This document shows positions 23,396 to 30,815 of a stretch of DNA of 64,000 nt, piece after piece. The DNA lies in the NCBI GenBank assembly GCA_946558695.1, contig CAMNTQ010000001.1:62001-126000 (forward strand), given 5' to 3'. Origin of the DNA: an uncultured Lachnospiraceae bacterium (GTDB lineage: Bacteria; Bacillota; Clostridia; Lachnospirales; Lachnospiraceae). The stretch's first letter is position 1. Every line of letters starts with the position of its first letter. Below the pieces are notes generated by a model. The model had not been told where the DNA came from. It saw nothing but the letters and a program-made list of their open reading frames with translations, and did not search any database. The position numbers were made by a program, and so were the translations under genes.

Positions 23396-23773
23396 TTGAA
23401 AAAATATAACACTTCTGATCGATTGCACCAAATAATGAATGAGCGCAATTTAAGACAAATTGATATTCTCAACCTAACAATTCCATATTGCGAAAAATAC
23501 GGTGTTAAGATGAACAAATCAGATATCAGCCAATACGTATCAGGAAAGGTTGAGCCTAATCAAGACAAACTTGCAATTTTGGGTATGGCTTTAAATTTAA
23601 ACGAAGCATGGTTGATGGGATATGATACTCCACCAAGGCGAAAAACTCTATCGTCTACAGAAGCAAAGAATGATTTTGAATTAGTAGAAAAGTTTTCTAT
23701 GTTGTCTGACTCAGATAAAGAATTAGTATTAAATCTTATCAATTCATTATTAGAAAAGGCAGGTCTGATTTAG
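23396..23773 (+). CDS. CI-like phage repressor, XRE family
   Basis: This 125-residue protein is transcribed away from the Cro-like gene. The TTG at 23396 has AGGAGG 10 nt upstream and gives KKYNTSDRLHQIMNERNL; the track start at 23345 would put the N-terminus in an operator. The helix-turn-helix covers QIDILNLTIPYCEKYGVKMNK...ISQYVSGK. The tail (about 50 residues) is short and lacks a LexA-like protease domain, so induction cannot proceed by self-cleavage. Confidence 0.85.
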   Translation: MKKYNTSDRLHQIMNERNLRQIDILNLTIPYCEKYGVKMNKSDISQYVSGKVEPNQDKLAILGMALNLNEAWLMGYDTPPRRKTLSSTEAKNDFELVEKFSMLSDSDKELVLNLINSLLEKAGLI

Positions 23774-23892
23774 TCCCACCTTTTTAATACTAACATAACA
23801 TACATAAGTAGATACTCCAAAACACTCTCATTATTGATGGATTTAATAATTGCAATTAGTTTTTTCTTCTTTGCATTTATATCTTTATCCAT
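23770..23892 (-). CDS. Small leftward protein ending against the repressor gene
   Basis: A 40-codon frame missing from the track, start ATG 23892 after GGGGAGG. It encodes a lysine-rich N-terminus (MDKDINAKKKKLIAII) and a helical end (SVLEYLLMYVMLVLKRW), so it may associate with the membrane. Its TAA shares four bases with the TAG of the repressor gene on the other strand. Confidence 0.6.
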   Translation of the reverse strand: MDKDINAKKKKLIAIIKSINNESVLEYLLMYVMLVLKRWD

Positions 23893-23917
23893 ATGTAATA
23901 CCTCCCCGCGTTTATTT

Positions 23918-23998
23918 AGAACGTGTGTTTGTATTCGTTAAAAATATAATACTACTATTTGCATAAAATATCAATTGTCAAATTCAAACAAACGTTCT
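23918..23998 (-). promoter_or_regulatory. Promoter bracketed by 14-nt inverted repeats
   Basis: Minus strand TTGATA (23969-23974), 17 nt, TATTAT (23946-23951). AGAACGTGTGTTTG (23918-23931) and CAAACAAACGTTCT (23985-23998) form an inverted repeat with one mismatch on either side, as for a regulator that binds both flanks. It drives the 40-codon gene at 23892. Confidence 0.55.
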
Positions 23999-24074
23999 TG
24001 TAAATATTTGTAAGATTTTTTCTTTTACTTATAAGACACTTGAGGCAGGAAGAACTAACGGGAAATTTGAAATC

Positions 24075-24090
24075 GTCCCAGATATGGGAC
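24075..24090. repeat. Palindrome upstream of the zinc-ribbon gene
   Basis: GTCCCA-GATA-TGGGAC is a perfect 6-bp dyad, next to a TATTAT box (24094-24099). It is a likely operator or activator site for the rightward transcript that starts near 24106. Confidence 0.5.
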
Positions 24091-24106
24091 ACTTATTATA
24101 AATAAA

Positions 24107-24143
24107 GGTAATAATAGTGTATGACTGGAACGCTATTACTATA
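24107..24143 (+). promoter_or_regulatory. Leader hairpin family 2, copy a
   Basis: The stem AATAGTG / CGCTATT encloses the loop TATGACTGGAA. Three copies (here, 25068-25104, 28034-28067) share the stretch GACTGGARCGCTRTTACTAT and each lies 25-30 nt before a start codon. Confidence 0.65.
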
Positions 24144-24171
24144 AAAAAAACAAAAAAGAGAGGAAAATATT

Positions 24172-24468
24172 ATGGCATGTCCGAAATGTGGAAGCGAAAA
24201 TATCACTTATCAAAGGGAACAAACAGGAAATATTGGAGCAGGAACAAATAAAGTAGTTATCCAAGAGGCCAAAAAAAGCAAAGGTTGTTTGTACTGGTTT
24301 TTTATAGGATGGTGGTGGAAACCTATATATTGGCTATATTGGGGATTATGGAAAAGTCTGCTATTTGGTGGAAAAAATCGAGGTGGCTTAAATGTACATG
24401 CAAGCAAAACTCTAAATGTTACTATGGCCATTTGTCAAGATTGCGGATATAGTTGGAAAGTTAAATAG
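24172..24468 (+). CDS. Zinc-ribbon protein with tryptophan-rich hydrophobic segment
   Basis: A 98-residue protein. It has an N-terminal CPKCGSEN and a C-terminal CQDCGYSW, which together make a split zinc ribbon. Between them lies an unusual Trp-rich hydrophobic stretch (GCLYWFFIGWWWKPIYWLYW) that could insert into a membrane. It is the first gene of the rightward cargo region and carries leader copy a. The function is unknown. Confidence 0.65.
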   Translation: MACPKCGSENITYQREQTGNIGAGTNKVVIQEAKKSKGCLYWFFIGWWWKPIYWLYWGLWKSLLFGGKNRGGLNVHASKTLNVTMAICQDCGYSWKVK

Positions 24469-24573
24469 ACTTTAAAACATAGAAAAGATCTCTTCTATAG
24501 TTACTTATTTGTAGGATATCCCCAATACGAATCTATTTGAAAATGATTTAAAAACCAGAAAAGAGCGATGATT

Positions 24574-24804
24574 ATGAGATGCACGAGTTGTAAAAGCGGA
24601 GAAAAGGGGGAAAGTAAAACATCATATTTTGCGCAGCTTAAATCATGTTATGCAATTATTGAAAATGTACCATGTTTGAAATGCACTCAATGCGGAGATG
24701 AAGTTTTCAGAGGTTCTGTTGTAGAAAAGATTGACGATATTCTCGATAATTTGGAAAAGATTGTGAGTAAGATTTCCATTATTGATTATTCAAAGGTTGC
24801 ATAA
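24574..24804 (+). CDS. YgiT-type zinc finger protein (MqsA-N-like antitoxin)
   Basis: A 76-residue protein with two CxxC pairs (CTSCKSG and CLKCTQCGDEVF) and a helical end, the typical MqsA N-terminal zinc domain labelled YgiT. These are antitoxin halves that usually pair with an mRNA-cleaving toxin. No toxin lies next to this one, so it may be an orphan, or it may act with the XRE protein encoded downstream. Start ATG 24574. Confidence 0.75.
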   Translation: MRCTSCKSGEKGESKTSYFAQLKSCYAIIENVPCLKCTQCGDEVFRGSVVEKIDDILDNLEKIVSKISIIDYSKVA

Positions 24805-24823
24805 TAGGGAACCGCTAATGCAT

Positions 24824-25021
24824 TCATTTATAAGGGGAGTCGATTAAATCTGAAATACGAACCTTCAGATTTTTAGCTAGAATTTCTAACATATCTGCTG
24901 TAGGAGATACTTCCCCGTTTACAATTCTGTTTATGGTGGATTTGGAAACTCCGGTCATTATTGACACTTGACGTACTGATAGATTCCTGTCGTTCATGAT
25001 TTTATCCAGTAATATTTTCAT
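24824..25021 (-). CDS. XRE-family transcriptional regulator
   Basis: A 65-residue helix-turn-helix protein (SVRQVSIMTGVSKSTINRIVNGEV) consisting of little more than the DNA-binding domain. It is convergent with the YgiT gene and divergent from the DUF4041 gene, whose leader begins 47 nt away. It may control one or both. Confidence 0.8.
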   Translation of the reverse strand: MKILLDKIMNDRNLSVRQVSIMTGVSKSTINRIVNGEVSPTADMLEILAKNLKVRISDLIDSPYK

Positions 25022-25067
25022 ATACTTATTTTATAACGTAATAAACGGAAAACTACTGGTAAATATA

Positions 25068-25104
25068 GGTAATAATAGTGTTAGACTGGAACGCTGTTAC
25101 TATA
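25068..25104 (+). promoter_or_regulatory. Leader hairpin family 2, copy b
   Basis: Stem AATAGTG / CGCTGTT around TTAGACTGGAA, upstream of the DUF4041 gene. Relative to copy a, the change of A to G in the 3' arm keeps the pair as T-G. Confidence 0.65.
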
Positions 25105-25130
25105 AATCTAAAGAGGAAAGAGGGAAAATT

Positions 25131-26478
25131 ATGAGATTGGGTGATTTATTCAAAGTTAATCAGTTTAAATCAGAAATTGAGCAATTAAAAGCTAACAACC
25201 TACAACTTTATAATGAAAACTGTGATATGAAAAATTTACTGACTCCAGAAATGCAGGATACTCAAAAACCTTCAAGCTTTGATACATAATCTGGAAAACA
25301 AAAAAAGTTCCTTACAAAATGATATTTCTAACATCGAAAAAGATATGGCAACACGCATATCCAACATTAACGATTTAGATCAAGAAATCCAAAATCGAAA
25401 ATCACAGATTATCTCTCTCGATGATGAAATTTTAGTTCAGGAATTTGGATTGTATCGACCCCAATTTCAGTTTGCTAATGCCCTTGGGTATAAAGAGAAA
25501 CTTGCTCAAATACGTGCAGAACAGAAACAACTAATCAAAAATAAACTCGCAGTAACAGGCAATATTAATTGGCAAGTAAATGGAAGCTCCACAAAAGGCA
25601 AAAAAATGGTTTCCGACACGCAAAAACTATTATTACGTGCTTTCAATACAGAATGCGATGAACTTATTTCAAAAATTAAATATACCAATTTCGATTCTTC
25701 ACTGAGCAGAATTTACAAATCTTCAGAAACAATTTCGAAACTTGGAACAATAATGAGCATTTCTATTACCCCATCTTATCTTAATTTAAAAGTAAAAGAA
25801 TTACAGCTTGCTTTTGAGTATCAGCAAAAGAAACAAGAGGAGAAGGAAATGCAACGTGCAGCTCGTGCCGAAATGCGAGAAATGGCTAAATTACAAAAAG
25901 AGATTGAAATGCAGCGCAAAAAAATTGAGAAGGAACAGAATCACTATCAAGCGGCCTATGAAAAACTGTTAAAACAATTAGAGCAGAATCCTGAAAACTC
26001 TGATTTACTCCTCAAAAAAAATGAACTAGAAAAACAACTTGATGATATCGGTAAAGCTATAAAAGATATTGATTATCGTGAAGCAAACCAGCGCGCGGGT
26101 TATGTATATGTCATTTCCAATATAGGTGCATTCGGAGAAAACATTTACAAAATTGGTATGACACGAAGGCTGGAGCCGCAAGATCGTGTCGATGAACTTG
26201 GTGATGCGTCTGTACCATTTAATTTTGATGTACATGCTATGATTTTCTCTGATGATGCACCCTCTTTAGAAGCCGCTTTACATAGAGCTTTTGATGATCG
26301 CAAACTTAATATGGTCAATACCCGTAGAGAATTTTTCAATGTAACACTTGATGAAATCAAAAAAGTAGTAAAAGAAAACTTCGATAAGACCGTTGAGTTT
26401 ATTGACGTGCCTGATGCAGAGCAATATCGTGTTAGCCAGAAAATTAAACAAGAAAATATCCATCCTAGCCGACAATAA
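25131..26478 (+). pseudogene. DUF4041 / T5orf172 GIY-YIG-like protein, frame interrupted near the N-terminus
   Basis: The large frame (25279-26478, 399 residues) has a DUF4041 part (LYRPQFQFANALGYKEKL), a long coiled coil (about residues 185-275) and a C-terminal T5orf172/MUG113 GIY-YIG-like domain (GYVYVISNIGAFGENIYKIG...RREFFNV). It begins at a TTG with no ribosome site. A 52-codon frame (25131-25289) with a proper site encodes MRLGDLFKVNQF...LLTPEMQD, the usual family N-terminus. Joining them needs a +1 shift near 25255-25265. The gene is therefore probably inactivated, or the sequence has an error. Phage DUF4041 proteins are suspected antiviral or DNA-processing factors. Confidence 0.75.
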
Positions 26479-26558
26479 CTTACTCATAAATAACTATCGC
26501 GATTATATATTTTTCAATATAATGCATAAAATAATACGTATTTACACATATTCATTAT

Positions 26559-26586
26559 TTGCACACGTATTTATACGTGCTATAAT
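26559..26586 (+). promoter_or_regulatory. hicAB-2 promoter with palindromic operator
   Basis: TTGCAC (26559-26564), 16 nt, TATAAT (26581-26586). The perfect palindrome CACGTATTTATACGTG (26564-26579) fills the spacer. The half-site ATACGTG resembles the ATACGCAT half-site at the other HicAB promoter. Confidence 0.8.
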
Positions 26587-26608
26587 ATTATCATAGAAGG
26601 GAGGAACA

Positions 26609-26791
26609 ATGAAAACACAGGAACTACTCAAACTGCTAAAGAAGAACGAATGTGAACTATTAAGAAACGGAAGCCGACATGACATCTGGTACAGCCACAA
26701 AACCGGCAAACAGTTCACGGTACCAAGGCACAAAGCAGAGATTCCAGTAGGAACACTAAATAACATCCTGAAGGATGCGGGACTTAAATAG
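26609..26791 (+). CDS. hicA: HicA-family toxin, second module
   Basis: A 60-residue HicA: MKTQELLKLLKKNECELLRNGSRH with the catalytic His in GSRHDIWYS, then VPRHKAEIPVG. Aggregate features match the toxin at 8732-8902 but identity is low, so the two modules were acquired separately. GGGAGG precedes the ATG. Confidence 0.9.
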   Translation: MKTQELLKLLKKNECELLRNGSRHDIWYSHKTGKQFTVPRHKAEIPVGTLNNILKDAGLK

Positions 26792-26838
26792 TCCCCAATT
26801 CTTCAATCTTAATATATCAAAACGAAAGGAGTTTTATT

Positions 26839-27237
26839 ATGGCAAAATATGCTTATCCAGCAATTTTTACACCTGAAGAAGATGGAAGCTATTCTATCAA
26901 TTTTCCAGATTTGGAAGGATGCTATACTTGCGGAGATTCTTTAGAAGACGGCATTGAAATGGCAGAAGATGCTCTTGCTCTGGTCCTTTTCGGATACGAA
27001 ACAGACAGCCGAACAATCCCTGCCCCATCAGTCCCGGCAAGCCTTCCTATTTCTGGAAATGAATTTGTGAACTACATTGCATGCGACACAATGAAATACC
27101 GGAAAATGTATAACAATAAAGCAATCAAGAAAACTCTCACCATTCCAGAGTGGCTGAACGAATCAGCTTCTGCTATGGGACTAAATTTTTCCCAAGTGCT
27201 TCAGGAGGCTTTGCTCCAAAAAATTCAAACAAAATAG
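26839..27237 (+). CDS. hicB: HicB-family antitoxin, second module
   Basis: A 132-residue HicB: N-terminal YAYPAIFTPEEDGSYSINFPD domain and a C-terminal ribbon-helix-helix-like part (LTIPEWLNESASAMGLNFSQVLQEAL). It should neutralise the adjacent HicA and repress the operon through the palindrome above. Confidence 0.9.
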   Translation: MAKYAYPAIFTPEEDGSYSINFPDLEGCYTCGDSLEDGIEMAEDALALVLFGYETDSRTIPAPSVPASLPISGNEFVNYIACDTMKYRKMYNNKAIKKTLTIPEWLNESASAMGLNFSQVLQEALLQKIQTK

Positions 27238-27375
27238 TGCTTTTAGATTTAAGCATTAACGCTGCGGAATTGTTTTTATGATGAAAAATCTCCTCCTGCG
27301 CCAACAGGAACATCCTATGCGGTAAGTATGAGATAAGCACTCTAAAAAAATATTGCTATATAAGGAGGGCTCTCT

Positions 27376-27633
27376 ATATCAACATTAGAAAAAACTATTA
27401 ACTTACTTCAGGAAATGCCGGAGCAAACACTTGAATCCTTATACGATTTCATTTGCTCAATATGGATTCGTCAAGACAACAATTCAAAACAGTCGAAGGA
27501 TATTTTTATTCCAGATACAAAAGATGTAGACTCTATCATCGGAATCGCCCATGAATACGCCAACCCCGAATTAATATCATTAGAGAAGGAGGCGTTTACA
27601 AATGCAATGGCAGAAAAACATGCCATTAATTGA
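27376..27633 (+). CDS. Antitoxin-like protein with ATA in place of the start codon
   Basis: The open frame extends upstream of the track start (27415) to an ATA codon at 27376, exactly 7 nt after AGGAGG, giving STLEKTINLLQEMPEQ, a natural antitoxin N-terminus. ATA is a very poor start, so expression is probably low; internal ATG 27415 lacks a ribosome site. The 85-residue helical acidic protein overlaps the PIN toxin remnant by 32 nt, as toxin-antitoxin partners do. Confidence 0.6.
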   Translation: MSTLEKTINLLQEMPEQTLESLYDFICSIWIRQDNNSKQSKDIFIPDTKDVDSIIGIAHEYANPELISLEKEAFTNAMAEKHAIN

Positions 27634-27994
27634 TGCCAATGTAATCTTACGGAGTATATTGGACGATCATCCCAATATGACGTAAAAAGCCAGAGAAGTC
27701 ATACGTAGCGGGGCATATACAAAACCTGAAATCATTGCAGAAGTTGTATACGTACTCCAAAAAGTATACTCTGTGCAGCGTCCCCAAATTAAAGAAATAT
27801 TAAGTCGTGTTCTCTCAGTCGTACGATGCGCTGATGAAAAATGTATGCTATCTGCTCTTGATTTATATGCGCAGGCTAATCTCGATTTTGTAGACTGCTT
27901 ACTGGTTGCATATCATTCGCTAAATGGTGAACCAGTATTCACTTTTGATAAGAAACTCAACAAATACTTGTCCAATGAAGATTTGAAACGATAG
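27602..27994 (+). pseudogene. PIN-domain toxin with premature stop
   Basis: The frame from ATG 27602 reads MPLIDANVILRSILDDHP, then TAA at 27683-27685, then continues KAREVIRSGAYTKPEIIAEVV...NLDFVDCLLVAY...FTFDKKLN to 27994. This is a full PIN nuclease (acidic residues in LIDANV, PEIIAE, NLDFVD, TFDK) broken by one nonsense codon at position 28. The track shows only the last 73 codons. Confidence 0.85.
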
Positions 27995-28033
27995 GGGTAA
28001 AGAGCTGACGAGATTTTTAAATTTATCCGAAAG

Positions 28034-28067
28034 GATGGCGTATGACTGGAGCGCTGTTACTATAAAA
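28034..28067 (+). promoter_or_regulatory. Leader hairpin family 2, copy c
   Basis: GGCG / CGCT with loop TATGACTGGAG, upstream of the RelE-like gene. The 5' arm differs from copies a and b (AGTG), yet pairing is kept. Confidence 0.6.
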
Positions 28068-28093
28068 CCAAAAGAAAGGATTAAACCAAATTA

Positions 28094-28333
28094 ATGCAAA
28101 TAAAATATGAAAAAGAGGCTGCAAAACATATCAGTAAGATGGATAAGCCAACAAAGCAAAGAATCAAAAGTGCAATTGAAAAGCTTCCCTCTGGCGATGT
28201 CATTAAGCTTCAAGGATTGTCCAATGATTATCGTTTAAGAGTAGGCGATTTGAGAGTTTTATTTTCTGTTTTCAATGATACGATAACCATAAAAGATGTT
28301 TTACCAAGAGGGCAGGCATATAAAAGATTATAG
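28094..28333 (+). CDS. RelE/ParE-family toxin
   Basis: A 79-residue protein with the RelE fold pattern: helix-helix N-terminus (EKEAAKHISKMDKPTKQRI), then strands YRLRVGDLRVLFSVF and the end TIKDVLPRGQAYKR with basic residues expected at the ribosome-dependent RNase site. It precedes its likely antitoxin by 12 nt. Confidence 0.85.
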   Translation: MQIKYEKEAAKHISKMDKPTKQRIKSAIEKLPSGDVIKLQGLSNDYRLRVGDLRVLFSVFNDTITIKDVLPRGQAYKRL

Positions 28334-28345
28334 GAGGTCAAAATT

Positions 28346-28537
28346 ATGAGCAAGGAAATGTTAAAAGGTCTAATAGATTTAATTGATGACAGTGATACCG
28401 ACACAATTTTTAAGGTATTGGTAAAATTTGTTCCAGAAGAAGCGCCACTGCCTGATGAAATAGAGGCAATAAAACGGGCAAATAAAAGTATATCTGAAGC
28501 CGGAACTGTATCTCACGATTCTATAAATTGGGACTAA
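28346..28537 (+). CDS. Antitoxin of the RelE-like module
   Basis: A 63-residue acidic protein ending in EAIKRANKSISEAG, a short helical tail often seen in antitoxins that wrap around RelE proteins. AGGAGG precedes the ATG. No DNA-binding motif is obvious. Confidence 0.7.
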   Translation: MSKEMLKGLIDLIDDSDTDTIFKVLVKFVPEEAPLPDEIEAIKRANKSISEAGTVSHDSINWD

Positions 28538-28630
28538 TATAACAAAAACTATCCCTGCACCAGCAATAATAGCTTATCAATAAATTGTAACAATCAAGAT
28601 CCATCTCGTAAGGAGAAAGGAAGCGATTAT

Positions 28631-29176
28631 ATGGCATTACCACAGGAAAAACTTTATACAATTGATGATATCTACGCTCTTCCGGATGGCAAACGCGCAG
28701 AGCTAATTGATGGTCAAATCTATGATATGGCACCGCCAAACACTAATCACCAAAGAATTTCTTACGCCATTGCCAGGAAAATTTCTGACTATATTGATAA
28801 GAAAAAAGGAAACTGCGAAGTCTTTCTCGCACCGTTTGCAGTGTTTTTAAATAAAGATGACAGTAATTATGTTGAACCCGATGTGTCTGTCATCTGTGAC
28901 AAGAGCAAGCTAGATGAAAAGGGATGCAATGGGGCTCCGGATTGGATAATTGAAGTTACTTCCCCATCTAACCCACAACACGATTACGGGGTCAAACTTT
29001 TTAAATATCGTACTGCCGGAGTTAGAGAATACTGGATCATAAACCCCCAAAAGCTGTCTGTTATGGTATATGATTTGGAAAATGACAAAAAATCAAATCA
29101 ATACAGTTTCGATGATGATATCTCTGCATGTGTGTATGAAGATTTACACATTATCATATCAGAATTGCTGAAGTAA
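28631..29176 (+). CDS. Uma2-family PD-(D/E)XK nuclease-like protein
   Basis: A 181-residue protein with the Uma2 hallmarks: LPDGKRAELIDGQIYDM, VEPDVSVICD and the nuclease-like DWIIEVTSPS (Glu in EV/T). The family is common in Firmicutes and cyanobacteria; its biological role is unknown, often linked with mobile DNA. It is the last cargo gene before the integrase. Confidence 0.85.
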   Translation: MALPQEKLYTIDDIYALPDGKRAELIDGQIYDMAPPNTNHQRISYAIARKISDYIDKKKGNCEVFLAPFAVFLNKDDSNYVEPDVSVICDKSKLDEKGCNGAPDWIIEVTSPSNPQHDYGVKLFKYRTAGVREYWIINPQKLSVMVYDLENDKKSNQYSFDDDISACVYEDLHIIISELLK

Positions 29177-29210
29177 TATATTGATATTTTAAAAATATGA
29201 GTAAAAACAA

Positions 29211-29241
29211 AACCGCCCAGTGTTACCAGCACCGAACGGTT
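29211..29241 (+). terminator. Hairpin between Uma2 gene and integrase gene
   Basis: AACCG (29211-29215) / CGGTT (29237-29241) with inner GTG/CAC. The following TCATAAAATATA is AT-rich rather than a true U-tract, so termination is plausible but not certain. Confidence 0.45.
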
Positions 29242-29380
29242 CATAAAATATAGACTGTATACCGCCAAAAGCGATATAACCTAACTAGCAAATAGATTAT
29301 ATCACAAACCTTTGGCATCTGTACAGGTGTTATTTTTGTACCTATTTTTACATATGTTTACCACAGGAAGGTGAATATAG

Positions 29381-30775
29381 ATGATACTGAAAAAACTCAA
29401 ACGCTGTGCCATATACATAAGGGTATCTACCGCAGAACAAATGATGCACGGCAAATCTCTTCAGGCGCAGCAGGAATATCTGGAACGCTATGCCGCCGAA
29501 CATAATATGACCATTACCGGAGTGTACGCTGATGAAGGCAAAACCGCCCGTAAAGAGCTTAAAAAGCGGAAAGCCATACATTCTCTCCTTGAGGATGTAA
29601 AAGCCGGCAAAATCGACGTTATCATCTTCTGGCGGCTTGACAGATGGTTCCGTAACCTGTCTGATTTTTACAAAGTTCAGGATATTCTGGATGAGCATGA
29701 TGTTCGCTGGATCTCCGTATCTGAACCGGGAATTAACATGGAGACCCGTGATGGAAGGCTGCAGCTTAATGTCGTCCTGTCCATCGGTCAGAACGAGGTT
29801 GATACAACTTCAGAACGTATCCGTTTTGTCAACGAGGCTTCCATCCGGCAGGGCAAGCTGATCTTCGGTGATGCAAACATGCCGCTGGGTTATAAGTCCG
29901 GTACAGTAGACGGGCGCAAATGTATGATTAAAGATCCGGATACGGAACATATGGTAGAGGATCTCTTCCGGTATTTTCAAAAACATCAATCAAAAACCGG
30001 AACCGTAAAATATATGCAAGACAAATATGATACGGATTTTTCTTACAGCATGCTGCGTACTATGCTCTCCAGCGAATTCTATAAGGGTACATACCGGGGA
30101 TTTCCTTACTGCCCTGCTTATCTCACAGAGCAGGAATGGAATAAGCTTCAGGTTATCTCCCGGAAAAATGTCAAGCATACTCCTTCTGGAAGAATCTACC
30201 TGTTTTCCGGTCTGATACATTGTCCTGTATGCGGCCAAAAGCTTGCAGGGACCGGGTGTTCTTCCATCATTAACCGGAAAACGGGAGAAAAGCGCACCTA
30301 CTGTTATTACCGCTGCAATAAAGCAATGGTTGACCGCCTCTGTGAAAACCGCCATAGAGTAAGCCAAAACCTTATTGAAAAATACCTGCTCGACAACCTG
30401 TCTATGGAATACAAAAAATACCTGATTCGATATGAGAGAATTCAGGAGCAGAAAAGAAAGGTGAAAAATACCCGTACTCCGGGCAAACTGCAAAAGGAGC
30501 TTGAAAGGTTGAATTTCCTTTTCCAAAAATCGCGGATCGAATGGGATTATTATAACAAAGAATATGAACGGATCGAACAGGAATTGAAATCTCTGCATGA
30601 GATCCACCCGGAGCCTCAGAAGGATTATTCCGATCTGGAAGAGCTGTTAAAGACAGATTTTAAGAGTATGTACCAGAAGTTAACCCCTGAAAACCAGCGT
30701 TCGTTCTGGCGCTCTACTATCAAAGAGATTTATCTGAAAGATGATTATACGGTGAACTATGTGGATTTTCTTTAG
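29381..30775 (+). CDS. int: Large serine recombinase (phage integrase)
   Basis: A 464-residue integrase. The resolvase domain begins RCAIYIRVSTAEQ (catalytic Ser about residue 16) and holds WRLDRWFRN; the recombinase domain follows (GYKSG...SSEFYKGTYRG), then a zinc ribbon (HCPVCGQKL...YYRCNKA...LCEN) and a coiled coil (residues about 355-420). It catalyses integration between short att sites without host factors. The 3' end lies next to the junction with the host gene, so attR is at about 30,776-30,815. Confidence 0.92.
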   Translation: MILKKLKRCAIYIRVSTAEQMMHGKSLQAQQEYLERYAAEHNMTITGVYADEGKTARKELKKRKAIHSLLEDVKAGKIDVIIFWRLDRWFRNLSDFYKVQDILDEHDVRWISVSEPGINMETRDGRLQLNVVLSIGQNEVDTTSERIRFVNEASIRQGKLIFGDANMPLGYKSGTVDGRKCMIKDPDTEHMVEDLFRYFQKHQSKTGTVKYMQDKYDTDFSYSMLRTMLSSEFYKGTYRGFPYCPAYLTEQEWNKLQVISRKNVKHTPSGRIYLFSGLIHCPVCGQKLAGTGCSSIINRKTGEKRTYCYYRCNKAMVDRLCENRHRVSQNLIEKYLLDNLSMEYKKYLIRYERIQEQKRKVKNTRTPGKLQKELERLNFLFQKSRIEWDYYNKEYERIEQELKSLHEIHPEPQKDYSDLEELLKTDFKSMYQKLTPENQRSFWRSTIKEIYLKDDYTVNYVDFL

Positions 30776-30815
30776 TTTATTTTGTCTTGTACTAACTATA
30801 GCGCCTCAAATCCTG
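30776..30815. other. Right attachment site region
   Basis: Host lipoprotein reading frame homology (ending ELVTGF, read leftward) stops in this stretch, and the integrase gene ends just left of it. The crossover is therefore inside about 40 nt. Serine integrases use short cores, and without the left end the exact core cannot be read; GGATTTG (minus strand) is a candidate. Confidence 0.6.

Noticed and set aside
25250-25290. Programmed -1 frameshift in the DUF4041 gene
   Set aside because: Joining the frames needs +1, and the heptamer near CTCAAAAACC is not placed for canonical -1 slippage. Mutation or error is simpler.
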